Positions 1 to 13,240 are shown, counted from the stretch's first letter. The stretch is DNA of 64,000 nucleotides from Tremella fuciformis (GCA_032768795.1 CP136496.1:2232001-2296000), one strand, 5' to 3'. Made by a program: numbers and translations. The notes: generated by a model from the sequence alone, not told the origin.

Positions 1-822
1 ATTCCAAGCCATTGTATGATGTGATGTGTTCCGAGAAGTAGCCATGGCGACAGCGGGAGGCAAGGGTCGAGGGCAGTCATGCTTTGAGATGGGATTGTAT
101 GGCCGAAGCCAAGAGTGGCCTGGCTGGGTAGTAAAGAGGGCCAGATCAAGCAGTCGAATTGTACCGATATAGAGTCATCGTTTCAAGCAGGGTGTGTTGC
201 TGGTTTGGGTGTGCACGCAGCATACTTCGGGCTCTTGCGATTATGCTTGGGTGCCAAAGATGTATGAACAGCGGTATACGGAGCAGAGGCGAGGCATACA
301 GAGAGTCCAAGCCGATTGAGCCGTGGCTTCCGGCTATCCTCAACTCGGCGTACAGTAGTACACGGTCTTCGTCGAGATACCCTGAGACTGGGACGTGGGC
401 AAGAACTCCACCTGTTATTCGTGAGACGCTCTATCATTGGTTGATGACATTCCTCTTGGCGTCGGGGGACACGTACCCGGAAAACGCGGGGCTGTGGTAT
501 TCCGAGCGGTTGGGAGCGGCAGTTGGGATCAGCTGACCGAGAGATAAGAGACAGGCTTGGGCTGTGCGCCGTCATCAGTCCAGGGACTTTTGCGGCAGTG
601 GTACCCCTGACTGCTCGGGTTTTGCATTTCCTTCGTCGACCTTTCACTCTGCGTCGTCATCCGTCTCTCCTATCTCCAAAGAGAGTGACATTGTCCTCGA
701 ACATGTGTACTTAAAGGGCCGACGAGCCTGCCGTAGAGACAAGCCTCATTCTACGCTTCAACAGTCGCCCACTCCCTCAAGTTTTTCTCATCCAAGATCG
801 ACAACAGGCAACTGTGCACGGC
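1..822. other. intergenic region upstream of the amino-acid permease
   Basis: I see no recognisable gene here. The open frames on both strands have no family motif and overlap one another in several frames. A GATAAG hexamer lies at 543-548, about 275 bp before the permease start. It is a plausible binding site for a nitrogen GATA activator, but a single hexamer is weak evidence. Confidence 0.5.
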
Positions 823-2782
823 ATGTCTCTCGCAAGCGAGAAAGACATTGGGCAAGATGACAAAGATGTTGCCGAGGCCCAAACACAAGTGGTTGAGGTC
901 CTTACGGCTGAGGGCAAGGCTGCCTTGCACCATCAGGGCACCCGGCGTGACCTCAAGCCCCGCCATGTCCAGATGATCGCCATCAGCGGTGGCATCGGCA
1001 CTGGTCTCTTTGTGAGTGAGAACGGCCCAGCATCTCGGAAAGCCTCCAAGCTCTCTGATTTGTAGCTGACTTCATCTTGCAGATCGGTATAGGCACCTCG
1101 CTGCACCATGCGGGACCTCTCGGACTCCTCATTGGGTACTTCGGGTACGGCCTCATGGTACTCAGCACCTTCAACGCTCTCGGCGAGATGACCTGCTACC
1201 TGCCCGCTGACGGGTCTTTCATCCACTTCGCCAACCGGTTCGTCGACCCTTCATTCAGCTTCGCCCTCTCCGTCATCCTTGTCTACTCGGGATCGACCGT
1301 CGTCGCCGCAGAGGCCTCAGCGGTTGCAGGTCTGATCAATTATTGGGGGCCAAATGTCAACGAAGCCGTCTGGTGTCTCCTCGCTGTCCTGGTCATGACT
1401 GGTCTGGTCAGTTCTTCACGCTTGGCTAATCGACACATATGATTTCCAAGGCTGACACCTCAGAACGTCTTGGGCGTCAAGTGGTACGGCGAGGGCGAGT
1501 TCTACTTGTCGATCTTCAAGGTGCTCCTCATCCTCGGACTCAGTCTCTTCACTTGTGCGTCACATGAACCTATTAGGGGCGACGACTGACAATCTCTCCA
1601 GTCATCGCAATGCTGGGTGGCAATCCCGCTCACGACCGTTTCGGCTTCCGATACTGGAAAGATCCCGGACCGTTCGCCGAGTACATCGGCACGGGCGGTA
1701 TTGGCAAGTTCGCAGGCATGTGGAGCGTCCTCCTTCAGGCGGCCTACGCCTTTGGCGGTCCTGAACCCCTGTCCAACCTCGCTGCCGAGTCACAGGCGCC
1801 TCGACGAGTCCTTCCTCTGTTGTACAAACGTGTGACATACCGTCTTCTCAGCTTTTACGGTCTTGGCGCTCTGTGCGCAGGCATCTTGGTGAGTCGGCCC
1901 GTGCGGGAGTTCGTGTGCCAGCCGCCCACTGACCTAACAGGTGCCTTCCGATGACCCCGACCTCGGACTCTCTTTACCTGGAGCTGGATCATCGCCATTC
2001 GTCCTCGGTGCCGTGCGCCTCGGTATTCCCGTCTTGCCCAGTTTGATCAACGCCGCCCTGATCACCTCGGTCTTGTCCTGCGGCACCGAGCTCGCCTTCT
2101 CCACCTCTCGCGCCCTCTACGCCATGGCCCTGGCCGGCAATGCGCCCAAGGTCCTTACTCGCACTTGGCGCGGCATCCCCATCTGGGCCGTCCTCTGCGT
2201 CAACTCGGTGGGCTGCATATCGTTTCTCACCGCCTCGAACGGCTCGTCGACTGTCTTCAACTGGATAGTCAGTCTCTGCGGCACCGCAGGTCTCCTGAAT
2301 CAGGCCCTCTACCACATCATCTACATTCGATGGTGGAAGGCCACCCGGGTCCAGGGCATGGACCGCTCCAAGCTGCCATTTGTGCGACGCGGGCAGATCT
2401 ATATCTCGTATTGTATGGTGTTTGGCTTCCTCGTCATCCTCTTCGTTAGTGCACTCTCTTACCTCGCCCCTTCCCCCTTCTCCCTTCGCGTTGGGGACAT
2501 CCTGGGATGCATCAGGCTGACGAGCAGTTTAACGGGTGGGCTGTGTTCACAAAGGGCAACTGGAACATCACGGACTTCCTCTTATCCTACCTGACCATCC
2601 CCATCTACCTCACCGCCTTGATCGGACATAAGATCTACCGCAAGAACTGGAAGTGGATCCCGTCCGACCAGGTGGATTTGACGACAGGCGTCGCGGAGGT
2701 CGAGGCCTTGCCGATGAGGCTTCACGACGAGGTGGAGGATGGAACCTTCAGGTCGAAGGTCCTGAAGAAGGTCTGGGGGTAA
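823..2782 (+). CDS. amino-acid permease (APC superfamily, fungal AAT family)
   Basis: Six exons at 823-1011, 1083-1406, 1464-1554, 1602-1888, 1941-2444 and 2528-2782 give a continuous 549-residue frame with GT-AG introns. The first exon holds the family start of TM1 (ISGGIGTGLF). Later exons carry FGYGLMVLSTFNALGEMTCY, the AYAFGGPEPLSNLAAESQAPRR region, and the SALYAMA-like helix near residue 350. About twelve hydrophobic segments are expected, so the protein should sit in the plasma membrane and import amino acids with protons, as known for the family. The ATG at 823 is used because the upstream in-frame start codon is only a GTG. The substrate cannot be read from sequence. Its neighbours, an amine oxidase, an oxoprolinase and a second permease, fit nitrogen-source use. 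Confidence 0.9.
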
Positions 2783-3121
2783 GGCGCAGAATAAAGACGG
2801 ATCCGAGGGTGGTGGTGAGGATCAGCTTAGAGTTGTCAAGTCTAGTGTCTTGTCGGTCTGATAGAATGCCCCCTTTTGGCGACTGCGCGGTCGAACGTGA
2901 TGTCAAGTGTAGAGGCGAATGATTGAGCTTGCAGCAGAGGTTCTGCGATACACCGGTCGTATACATGGGTCGTATACATGCAATTTTATGAGGCTGCGAA
3001 ACATCCAAGAAGGCGCCCCAGGAAAAGGGCTTCCGATGATTGGATGACGCATATCTCCCGTAATCCCGACACCTGTCTCTTCGCTCTGTATTGTTCTTCA
3101 TCCCATTAGCAGCCGACCAGG
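2783..3121. other. intergenic spacer
   Basis: This 339-bp spacer separates the permease stop from the start of the Zn2Cys6 regulator. It contains a short tandem duplication of the string gtcgtatacatg near 2956-2982. I see no gene or clear promoter element. Confidence 0.5.
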
Positions 3122-5921
3122 ATGTCGAGCAGCAGGGGAGTCCGGCCGCGCGAGAGCAGCTCACCGTCCGAATCGCACAGCCCGTCGTCTTCGCACCAGA
3201 CCATCTCGGCCAGGAAGAACTGGCACGCCTCGCGAGCATGTGAACGATGTCGCAGCAGGTGGGTTAATCGGGTTTACGGATCAGCCATATGTCTCCCGAT
3301 CTCCCGCTCATGCTGCCCGTTCAGCTAGCCCCTGGCTGTCCATATCACCACATTACCTAGCTGACAGGTGTCGCAGGAAACAAAAATGCAATGGGCGTAA
3401 TCCGTGCTTGTCGTGTTCGGCAAGAGGGCTGAAATGTGCCTTTTCTACTCAGCCCGATGGGCGAAGTGCAGCATCAGCCAGAAGGCAGGATCTGGCGGCC
3501 CGGCAGGAGTCACTGGAGCACCTTCTGTCCCCTTCCAGGTCGGACATGGACATCACCGCTCTTGCGGCATCATCAAATACAACGTCTGAAAACCATGTGC
3601 AGCGACCCTCCGCAAATGAGGTGTTGCAAGCTCTGGTCGACGCAAATGTTCCTGGAACAACGACGGAGCCGAATAGCTTGGGCACTTTGAGTGGAAGTCA
3701 GCGGCCCGTGCTGTCTGCCCGCCGTGTACCACTGTCCGCGACCAGCGGTCATCGGCGTCTGTTCGAACGGCTAAGGGTTGGTGGAGCTGTCTCCAGTGCT
3801 GGAATGTTGGCTAAATTGAGCAGCGAGTCGGTCATGCGGGTCCGCTTGTACAGCATGGCGAAACTTCATTCTGGTCTCATGCAGACCAGGAGGATGGGGA
3901 GAGCGAGTCGACCGACAATGCACCGGCCGAAACATCCGTATCCCCCTTTCATGGGCTCCTGGGCGGTGATCCTGAGCACTGCGACTGGTCGCAGAACCTA
4001 CCGTCGTCGCTAAATATCGACCGTGCAACGCATGACCGTATCTTGAGTCATTTTGGCGCCTACCAAGCCAACTGGTGCTTCTTTGTCAATATGGCACGGT
4101 TCACTCGAGACATGGCCATCTGCAATGCCCGGTCGGACACGGATCGACGGCTCAAACGGACTCACTATTACTCGCCTTTACTTCACAATACCATCCTCTA
4201 CTTGGGAATGTATTTTGGGCGCAGGGAGTGGCCGGAGCTCATGCCGCAATATCGAGCTGTCTTCATGACGCACTGTATCGGGTTGATCGTGTCGGAGAGC
4301 CAGTCGCCCATGCTTAGCACGGTTCGAGGTTTGATCATACTCACAACGTAAGCGTTTCCACTGGTGTGTGGCTGCATGCGCCAACATACCCAGCGCGCTC
4401 AACGAGTCGCCGAATGGCAGCAGGATGTGTGGGTACACAATGGTCGGCCTCTATGTGGCCATGTCTCATGGGGTGAAGGGACTGCTCTGCCCATGTGGTT
4501 CGCGTCTGACGTGTCCAGATTGGTCTCAACGTGCCGTGCAATGGCTATGTGGAGCGAGGGGTGGTCACCGCGGAAGAGAAACAACTTCGCGATGCCACTT
4601 ACTGGACTGTGCATGTGGCGGACATGGTGCGTTACCTTGTCGGAAACCTTCTAACATCAGCTCCGAGCCATCTTCGCCGGGAGACCACCCTTGATGGGAG
4701 CTACTGCTGCCATCGATTGGCCAGTATGCGATCCGGCCGTAGACGACATCCCATGGGCATTTCCCGCTCATCCGCTGCACTCTTCGGCCAGTCTGGGGAT
4801 CACACTCAACGGACTCAAGTCTCGAAATGCCACGACGCTACACTGGTCGGCCCGGCTCAGTGCTCTGTACGGAGAGATAAGGGCCCTATTGTAGGCGGCC
4901 GATAGAGTACAACGTCGCCTGCGGTGGCTGACTCCTGACAGATATCCAAGCGGCGATGCCGAGCTCGCCCTCGATGACAGAATACACTCCTTATCTAGAA
5001 GATTGGACGACTGGAAAGCGAAACTGCCCGAGTCCATCCGATCTCCGGACTCCACGCCCCTCCCGCACATTCTATGCGTGCATATGATGTGTCAGCTCGT
5101 GACTATATTCCTCTTCCGACCATTCTACCTCGAGTCTAGACAGTCGCGGCCCTCGCCGGCAAGTCGTTGTGACGATGCTGCTCTCGAGATGATCAGGCTA
5201 TTGCGGGTGGGTCAGAGCCACGGAGCGAAGCCAGGCTGAACATGACCAGCTGTACGATCAGTATCATTCGGTCGTGAATGGGACAACGACCATGAGTGCG
5301 TCAGCGTGCTGACTCGCCTCCACAGGCTTCTGCTGAAAGGTGGCAGTAACCTTTACTTTCACACCGGTCACCATCCTGCTCATGCGCGCTGTGGAGAGGT
5401 ATCAACGTGGAGAAGATGCCACAATCGAGCAAAGGAACATACAGACTTTGGTGAGTTGAGTCAGAGCTTTTTTTGGGAGAGCTGTGACTTATTCTCCAGG
5501 CCGTCTTGATGAGAGAGCTTTGTAAGTGCCACTTCTGTACGTTTACATGCCAGCTGAGAACGCAGCACGGACGTGGTCTGACGCCGGCCGAGCCCTCCAT
5601 GTTGTCAAGATGTTGTGTTCGGAGTGGTTGCCCGGTGTCATTGACATTGAAGCCCTTGGCAAAGTGCCATCCGACCTGCCTAGAAAGCCGCCTTCCCAAG
5701 GCCCAGCAGACAACACTATCAACGGCATCCTTGATACCCAAACCAACGCCGGAATGCTTTTTACCAACGGGTGGCCATTTGCGGATATCGTCAGTCCTAC
5801 GACCATGGACATGTCCATATTCGACGCCAATCCCGGCATGCCCAACCTCGAAGGCGACCTGTTCACCATGCTGCGGGACGATCTGACGGGGTACATGGAC
5901 AGCTTGGCGGGCATAACATGA
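3122..5921 (+). CDS. Zn2Cys6 transcription factor with fungal-specific TF domain
   Basis: Eleven exons join in phase: 3122-3258, 3377-3776, 3824-4347, 4394-4472, 4519-4626, 4661-4890, 4942-5206, 5250-5295, 5347-5450, 5500-5521 and 5566-5921, giving 756 residues. The acceptor at 3376 was chosen over one 9 nt upstream because only it gives the canonical spacing CERCRSRKQKC, with further cysteines in NPCLSC and GLKC. The middle region (HYYSPLLHNTILYLGMYFG, then YTMVGLYVAMSHG) matches the fungal-specific transcription factor domain. The product should be a nuclear DNA-binding regulator. One intron (4627-4660) is only 34 nt. It lies between the permease and the oxoprolinase/amine oxidase pair, so it is a candidate local regulator; that is inference. 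Confidence 0.85.
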
Positions 5922-5966
5922 ATTTTTGATCGAATGCATGAACCTGACATATATGTATGCTTCTAT

Positions 5967-8900
5967 TCAACCAGTGTTCTGGATCTCCTCGTACAACGCC
6001 AGACTGCCGTTCGCGCGGCTGTTCTCCATGGTATAGCTCCCACCGTTCAGCATGGCCGCCGGCATGACCTGGAACCACTCCTCCTCTTCGGGCATGTCGG
6101 GCGACTTGCCGTACCCGCCGCCGCCTGCTGTGCAGATGACCAGCTGCTCGCCTGCCTTGAGCCTAACGGTCAGTCTCAGCCAACAAGTCAAATATGGCAA
6201 CTCACGAGAGCTCTTGTGAGGGGCGCAGCTTGAACAGCAGCAGCGAGCCATCCCCCCGCAGCTTGTTGATGTAGCTGGCACCACGACCGCCGTCACCGCC
6301 GCCTCCGAGACCCTTTGGCGGATTGACTCGTCGCTCGCCGGCGTGGCTGGCGTAGATGGGTACTCTTGCTTCGTACACGCGGAGCATCCCGTCTCCACCG
6401 CGGTACTGCCCAAGACCACCGGACCCTCGGCGGATACTGAATTCACGCAGGATGGCGGGAAAGCGGGTCTCCATGAGCTCGAGGTCGCCGATACGCGTGT
6501 TTGACATGTGGACGTGGATGCCCGTCTCCCCGTCCCACCCCGGACCAGCCCCAGATCCACCGCCGACTGTCGCGTCAGCGCTGAATGCCGTTTCTAGACG
6601 CGCACGGCGACGTACTCGTCTCTGCCCAGGTGTAATCTTTGTACATCAGATGCGTGTAGTTCATTGTTCCGTGCGATTGGGCGATGGCTTTGAGTGCTTT
6701 GAAGATGACGTCGACGCAGCGTTGAGTACCCTCGAGGTTGCTGGAATAAGCTTCCATGTCAGCTTGAAGGCAGCGTCCTTACCCGGAGAAGACGGCAGCC
6801 TCAGGGGGTGCATTGAGGCAGCAGCCCTCGGGCACGATGACCTGAAGCGGCGCGAGAACACCACCATTCATGGGCATGTCCGTGCCGGACAGCGTTCGGA
6901 GGCAGTACAGGATACTCGAGTAGACTGAACGTCAGACAAGACCGCGATCCGAGTGCGAAGATGGCTCACCGTTCGCCTTGGGGGCATTGTAGTTGAAGAA
7001 CACGCATGGCCCTGTACCCGTAAAATCGAACAAGCCCGTCCCGTCTTCCTGCACCGTAATGGATACCATCAGAGGAGTACCGTCGTCCCAGTAGTCGACC
7101 GCCTTGTGCACCTTGCCCGCATAGCGCTTCAACGTATTACGGACAGTTGCTTCGGCATTGTGGCGAACGGCACCCATGTAGTAGTGTACCACAGGCTTGG
7201 AAAACTCTTGGAAGAGTAGGTGAAGCTGGTTGATGCCCACGGCACACGCTGCCACCTGGGCTTTCAGGTCGGAAATGTTCCAGTCCAGCCGCCGGGGTGG
7301 GATGCAGTCGGGGTAATTGCCCGCTTTTGCGAAGATCGCCTCGACTTCCTCGAGGTTGAAGACGCCGTCTCGTACGAGGAACGTCGACTCGAAGGCTGCC
7401 CCTTCCTGAGATCTCTCTGTAATGGAGGGATTGGATGAGTTGCCACCAAGACCGCCAATGTCAGTATGGTGCCCCCGCGACGCGACCCAGAACACGATGT
7501 CGGTCCCGCTCTCTTCGAAGACCGGGGCAACAACCTGGCTCGTTAGCGTGTGGATTATCAAGTCGGTTGTTGCAAGACCTACGGTGATATCGGGGAGATG
7601 GTTTCCACCGGCTTCTGGCGTGTTGGTGACAATGTAATCTCCGGGTCGAAGCTCTCCTTTCCTGCGGTTGGCCTGGTAGATCACGGCGTACCTGGCATTA
7701 GCACCAGGCTTGAAGCTAGTGAGCGGCATACTGCATAGACCCCAGATGAGCCGGGATACTCGGGGCATTGGCAACGAGCTCCCCCGTAGGGTCGAAAAGC
7801 GCACATGAAAAGCTGTCGTTAGTGGACGCCTCTCCCGATCGGGCAGACGTACTCAAGCCTCTCTTTGATCTGCACCGAGACGGCGGTCTTTTGAAGCGCG
7901 CGGCACATCTGTTCGGCAATGCCCATGAATCGGTGACTGAAAATGGACAGCTGGATCGGATCCACCTTATCGGTGCTGATCTTGGGCTTGGGTCCAAGAC
8001 CAACATCGATGACCACATGAGACTTGAGGATCTTGGCGACGTTGGTGGAGTCGAGGACGATAGTCTGGGTTTTGTCGAGGATGATACCTGGTCCATGGAT
8101 CGTCTGTCCCGGAATTAGGTCGTTCAAGCGGTAGAGTGGCGCGTCAATCTGGTGTCCGATCTGCTCAAAGTAGACTTTGTTGGTGGCGAACGGGCGGGGC
8201 TCTTCGACGGTCACGGACTCTAGGGCCTTGAGCTCCTCAGCGTACGGCGAGGCGGATGTGCTCTGCGACGACTCGGACTGGAAGGTCGCCCGCACACGCA
8301 CGCTCTCGATGAGAATGGGCGCGTCGGACGTGAAGGCAAATTCTCGCTGGTGCAGCGCGGCGAAGGCCTTGGCGAAGTCGTTGTCTTCCGGCTGCTGCAC
8401 CATGATAGTGGTATCGGACCCAGCGTACTGTAAGTTCAGGTAGAACTCGTCCGCGATCTGCTCCTCGTACGCCCCTTGCTCGAGAAGGTCGTCATTTGCA
8501 CGCTTCTTGAGTGCCTCGAAGCGAGCCTGCACCTTCGGGAGTATCTCATCTCCAAGTGTGCCCGACAGGGGCTCGGAAACGTCAACGGCGAGGTCGGCAA
8601 GACCCATGCCGTATGCAGACAACACCGAAGAATATCTACGATCAGCAGACTTCTCGATCGACTTTGACAAGACGTACTTGTGCACGATGACGACGTGCAT
8701 CCCAAGCAGAGCAGCAAGAGCCGTAGCATGCTGCCCGCCTGCACCGCCGAAACAGCTCAAGTTATGGTCGCTAGTCATGAAGCCTCTTTGCTCCGTCAAG
8801 GCTCGAATGGGACGTGCCATGGCCGAGTTGGCGACATTGATAAAACCGCAGGCGACTTCATACGGCGTAAGAGAGGAACCAGACTCTCGATTGATGCGCT

Positions 8901-10564
8901 CAGTCAGTTGTTCAAACTTCTCGCGGACGATGTCGTAGTCCAGAGGCATATCTTCAGACGGGCCAAAGACTGCTCTAAGCTCAATCCATCAAGAAAGGGA
9001 CAGGCTCACTCCGGGGGAAGGAGTCGATATGAAGGCGACCGAGGAAAAGGTTGGCGTCGGTCACAGTCAAAGGCCCACCCTTCCTGCCAGTTAGCAAAGT
9101 CATATAGGTGACGGCTCACCTATAGCACGCTGGTCCTGGGTGAGCTCCGGCCGATTCGGGGCCAGCCGCGAAGAGACCGTTCTTGTAGGTCAGGATAGAG
9201 CCTCCCCCGGCAGCGACTGTGTTGATGTCCAGCTGGGGAGTTTGAATGATGACGCCGGCTGTAGTGGTCTCGAAGACATGCTCGTACTTGCCGCTGAATC
9301 GGGACACATCGGTAGACTTGGATGTCAGCAACGTCAAAGATTGGAGAGGGTTGCTGACCGTTCCACCCATATCGAAGCCTACGACCGGACACCCTTCCAG
9401 TGCATCATACGATGTCTTGGCGAATCCAACAACGCCGCCGGCAGGACCAGAAAGAATCGCACGCAGACCAGTGAAGGAATTCATCTCGGCCAGTGCGCCG
9501 TCCGACTGCATGAACGCCACCTGGCATCCCGCCAGGCTGTCCTTGAAGCCTTTTGCAAAGCTGGCCAGGTATCGCCGAACGACTGGGGTAAGGTAGGCGT
9601 CGGCAGAAGTCGACTGTCCCCGAGAGACAAAATTGACCTTGGCCTGCAACTCGGACGACACGCTGACGTTCGAGAAGTTGAGCTTGCGCGCGATCTCGGC
9701 AACCTGTTGCTCGTGCTCCGGCCAGAGGTATGAGTTGGCGAGGACGATGGCAACTGACCGGTACCCTTCGGCGTATAGATCTTTGAGATCCGCAGTGACC
9801 TTTGCGATGTCTGATGTCAGCCCACTCTCCCCATGCAGCTGTTCAGACACTCACTGACTGGCTCGAGCTCACGCACGAGTATACCGCTCTGGGTCATCAC
9901 AAGGCGGTCGCCATTCGGGGCGGTGGTGGCGCCGGGGACAATGAGCTCTGGCCATTCGGGCGTTATCCTCTCCTCCACTTCCACGGACTTGCCGTACAGA
10001 ACACCCCGCTGCGCGTCAGGACGGCAGCAGAGATTCGTGCTCACCTTTTTCACAGCGAGTTGGAAGAGGTAGGGACGGGTCTGTGTCCCAATCTCCAGCG
10101 CATCTCGGTGACCTTTCGTCTGCACATCAGCCTTCTGAGTCCCTGTTTTCTGTTGGGGGACCCTCACTATGAGCAGAGCGCACGCTTCTCCTTTCCGCTC
10201 CAACAAGGCATTCGTGGCGACTGTCGTCCCCATGCGAATGTACTCGATCGACGAAGTATCGATGAGGGTATTTCGCGGGATACTCTTGTTTTCGAACCAC
10301 TCGAGCACCCGGCGCACCCCTTCCGTCGGTGCATCGTCATAGCTGGAAATGAGCGCGCTCCCTTGTTGGAGGCAGGTCAGGATCACTTGGTCGGGTCGAC
10401 ACTCAGAAGCTTTACCAAGTAGTCGCCTTTGCTGTCCGAAGACGCGATGACATCCTGCGGGCTTTCAGTCTCACCCCTACGAGTGTGGGCACACCTACGC
10501 AGAAAGTGCCCCCTCTATCAATACAAATGCGGACTTTGTCCTTCGGCTTGATGGCGATAGGCAT
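5967..10564 (-). CDS. 5-oxoprolinase / hydantoinase-type enzyme (HydA-HydB fusion)
   Basis: A many-exon gene read right to left. It starts at the ATG at 10564 with [10 protein letters not shown], the N-terminal ATP-binding strand of the hydantoinase/oxoprolinase family. Then come [15 protein letters not shown] (near 10230), [11 protein letters not shown], an exon with [13 protein letters not shown] and GFDMGGT (9400-9850), [12 protein letters not shown] with HPGPACYR (9116-9240), and [13 protein letters not shown] near 8730. The HydB half starts at 7819-7900 (SVQIKERL) and continues with [17 protein letters not shown] and [12 protein letters not shown] (near 7460). The C-terminus has the GGGGYG motif. 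The full fused architecture of about 1,270 residues is that of ATP-dependent 5-oxoprolinase, which converts 5-oxoproline to glutamate in the cytosol. A related hydantoin substrate is possible. Exon edges were not all fixed. It is divergent from the amine oxidase. Confidence 0.88.
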
Positions 10565-10865
10565 GATGGTGAGACTCGGCACAGATGCAACAGCGACAGA
10601 TACGATACATATAATCACTTCTGGCTGTGCATACACCATGCTGATTCGGTTCCAGCCTCGGTCATGTGGGAATCCGACATATCCGAGCAGTCGTCAGGTG
10701 CGGGTATTGCATTTGCGATGGGAGAGGTATCGGGAAAGCACCCATTTCCCGATAAGCCCCCGTCAATCGCGATTGGGGCTTATCCCGCCGACAGAAGCAT
10801 GGGAGGGCGGGAGGAGATAAAGGTCATCTTGCATCGAATAGCCAGCCTTGTGACTGTAAGCGACT
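10565..10865. promoter_or_regulatory. divergent promoter with paired inverted GATAAG sites
   Basis: The 301 bp between the oxoprolinase (minus) and the amine oxidase (plus) hold a perfect 10-bp inverted repeat, GATAAGCCCC at 10751-10760 and GGGGCTTATC at 10775-10784. The spacer includes a second perfect palindrome, AATCGCGATT (10765-10774). A further AGATAA is at 10815-10820. Fungal nitrogen regulators of the AreA/Gat1 type bind HGATAR, often as pairs. A nitrogen-starvation switch for both flanking genes is an inference. Confidence 0.6.
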
Positions 10866-13240
10866 ATGGCAATCCAAGCTCTAGCCGAGCACGCTGCGTC
10901 GGCTCTGGGCACCTCAAAGCCCACTACTCCCATTTCCACGCACCCGCTCGACCCGCTCACGGCTACCGAGATACGGCTGGTCACCGGCTGCGTAGCCCAG
11001 CATGTCAAGTCCTTCGCGCCGGGCGTCTCGGTCTGGTTCAAGCTATGTACCCTACTCGAGCCTCCGAAGACTCTGCTCGTGCCGTATCTTGAGGCGTACC
11101 ACTCCGGTTTGAACACACCATCAGCCCCACCGCGGGCGGCCTCGGTGCTCGTTGCATTGCGGACAAAGGACGAGAAGCAGATAATCACCTCGCACAAGGA
11201 ATACAAGGTGGTGATCGTTGCCGGGACCCGGGCCGAAGTGGAGTCGTGCGTGGATATGCGCGCCGATGCACATGCCGCCATCGATGCCGACGAGATGCTC
11301 CTGGCGGAGCAGGTGGTAGTCAAGCTGCCGGGCGTTGTAGAAGCTGTCAATTCACTGGGACTGCCCGAGGGGAGCGAGATCGTCGCTGACCCGTGGTGCT
11401 ATGTGAGTTGCCTCGACCCAAGTTGATCTCCGCTAAGTTTCAGGGATGTGATACTGTAGATGACATGCCCCGCTACATCCAGTTCATGATGTATTACATC
11501 CCCCCGGAAGCCAAGGGCAAGCCAGACTGCAACTTCTACGCCTTCCCCCTGCCTTTCATCCCCACCATCACCAGCGCCGACATGCAGCTGGCAAAGCTCG
11601 AATGGACACCCATATCCGGCAATCAGACGGTTCAGGACTTGCCTGAGGGTCCCAGCTCCTTCCCATGGAACAAGCTCCAGCAAAATGAGTACGATCAGGA
11701 GCTGCAAGCGGCAACGGGAATCACCAAGCGGACCGACCTAAAGCCTCTAGAGGTCGTGCAGCGAGACGGACCTTCCTTCACAGTGGATGGCTGGGCGGTC
11801 TCTTGGCAGAAGTGGCAGTTCCGTGTGGGCTTCAACGTGAGTCCCAGGTTACCAGGTGTGACAACATCAGCTTACCTGGCGGCAGCACCGGGAGGGACTC
11901 ACTATCCACGATGTGCGATATGATGGACGCGACGTGTTCCATCGTCTCTCCGTCAGCGAGATGACAGTCCCCTACGGAGACCCAAGGGCACCGCTTCATC
12001 GGGCTCAGGCGTTCGATTTGGGCGATTTCGGCGCCGGCATGTGCGCCAACGAGCTCGACTTGGGATGCGACTGTGTTGGCCACATTCACTATTTCTCAGG
12101 AACCCTAGTGGACAGGCGCGGCGAGCCGGTGGATATGAAGAACGTGATATGTCTACACGAGCAGGACGAGGGGATCGGATGGAAGCACACGAACCATCGC
12201 ACGAAGAAGGCTAGCGTCACTAGGAATCGAGTTCTGGTCGTCCAGATGATCATCACAGTAGACAACTATGTCAGTGTCTCCCAAGCTATCCTGTCACAAG
12301 CTGACACGCCAGGAGTATATCTTTGCGTACAAGTTCGATCAGGCGGCCGGTGTACACATCGAAACTCGCGCAACCGGCATCCTGCACACCCACTCAATCA
12401 TGCCTGGCGAGCCTACTCCGCGCTGGGGAAACATCGTCTCTCCCGGTGTCTACGCACCCTACCACCAACACCTCTTCTGCCTGCGCATCGACCCCGCGAT
12501 CGACGGGCAACCCAACAGCGTCGTAGAGGAAGATAGTGTCCCAATGGACTTTGACGCTCTGCAACCCCCCCATGACAACTTATACGGCGTCGGGTATGTT
12601 GTGGAGAAGAGGACCATCCAGAAGTCTGGCTTCACCGATGCCGCCCCGGAGAAGAACCGAGTTTTCAAAGTGAGCTACTGTACCTGCATTGGATGCGGGA
12701 GCTGATAGGACAGATTGTCAATCCCAACAAGCGCAACCCCATCTCGGGCAACCTCGTCGGGTACAAGCTTGTGCCTGCGCCTTCGCAGCTCATCCTTGCG
12801 CATCCCGACTCGATCTGCTATCGACGCGCCGAATTTGCTGGCCATCATCTCTGGGTCACGTCTCACAAGGACGGAGAGCTGTTTGCCGGCGGGCACTACA
12901 CCCAGCAGAACAGAGGAAACGCCAACGGCGTCAAGACCTGGGCTGCGCGAGAGGACAACGTGGAAAATGCCGAGTGAGTCATTCTGGTTTTCTTGGCGTA
13001 GGTGATGTGCTGACTGTCCCAAGCCTGGTCGTCTGGCATACGTACGGCCTGACACACAATCCCCGTGTCGAGGACTTTCCCGTCATGCCGGCTGAGATCC
13101 ACACAATCTCGCTCAAGCCGTCCGACTTTTTCGACAAGTCGCCCGCCATCGACGTTCCGGCAAGCACACAGAAGGAGCACAAGAGTGTCCTCTTCACTGG
13201 TGACGCGGGGAAGTTGGCGAATGGGCAGTGCTGCAAGTAG
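10866..13240 (+). CDS. copper-containing primary-amine oxidase
   Basis: Six exons in phase (10866-11402, 11444-11836, 11886-12269, 12313-12669, 12714-12973, 13024-13240) give 715 residues, normal for the family. The protein oxidatively deaminates primary amines to aldehyde, ammonia and peroxide. The topaquinone site is N-Y-E-Y: the precursor tyrosine (Tyr438) is the last codon of exon 3 (12267-12269) and the following EY starts exon 4. The copper ligands are visible as HQH in exon 4 (YAPYHQHLF) and the histidine of THNPRVEDFPVMP in exon 6. FNHREGLTIHDVRYDGR also matches the family core. There is no signal peptide and the C-terminus is not an obvious peroxisomal signal. Ammonia release fits a nitrogen role beside the divergent oxoprolinase. 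Confidence 0.93.

Noticed and set aside
3361..3376. Acceptor at 3367 for the first regulator, adding CRR before KQKC
   Set aside because: It would insert three residues including an extra cysteine and break the canonical C-x2-C-x6-C spacing. The acceptor at 3376 gives the exact family spacing.
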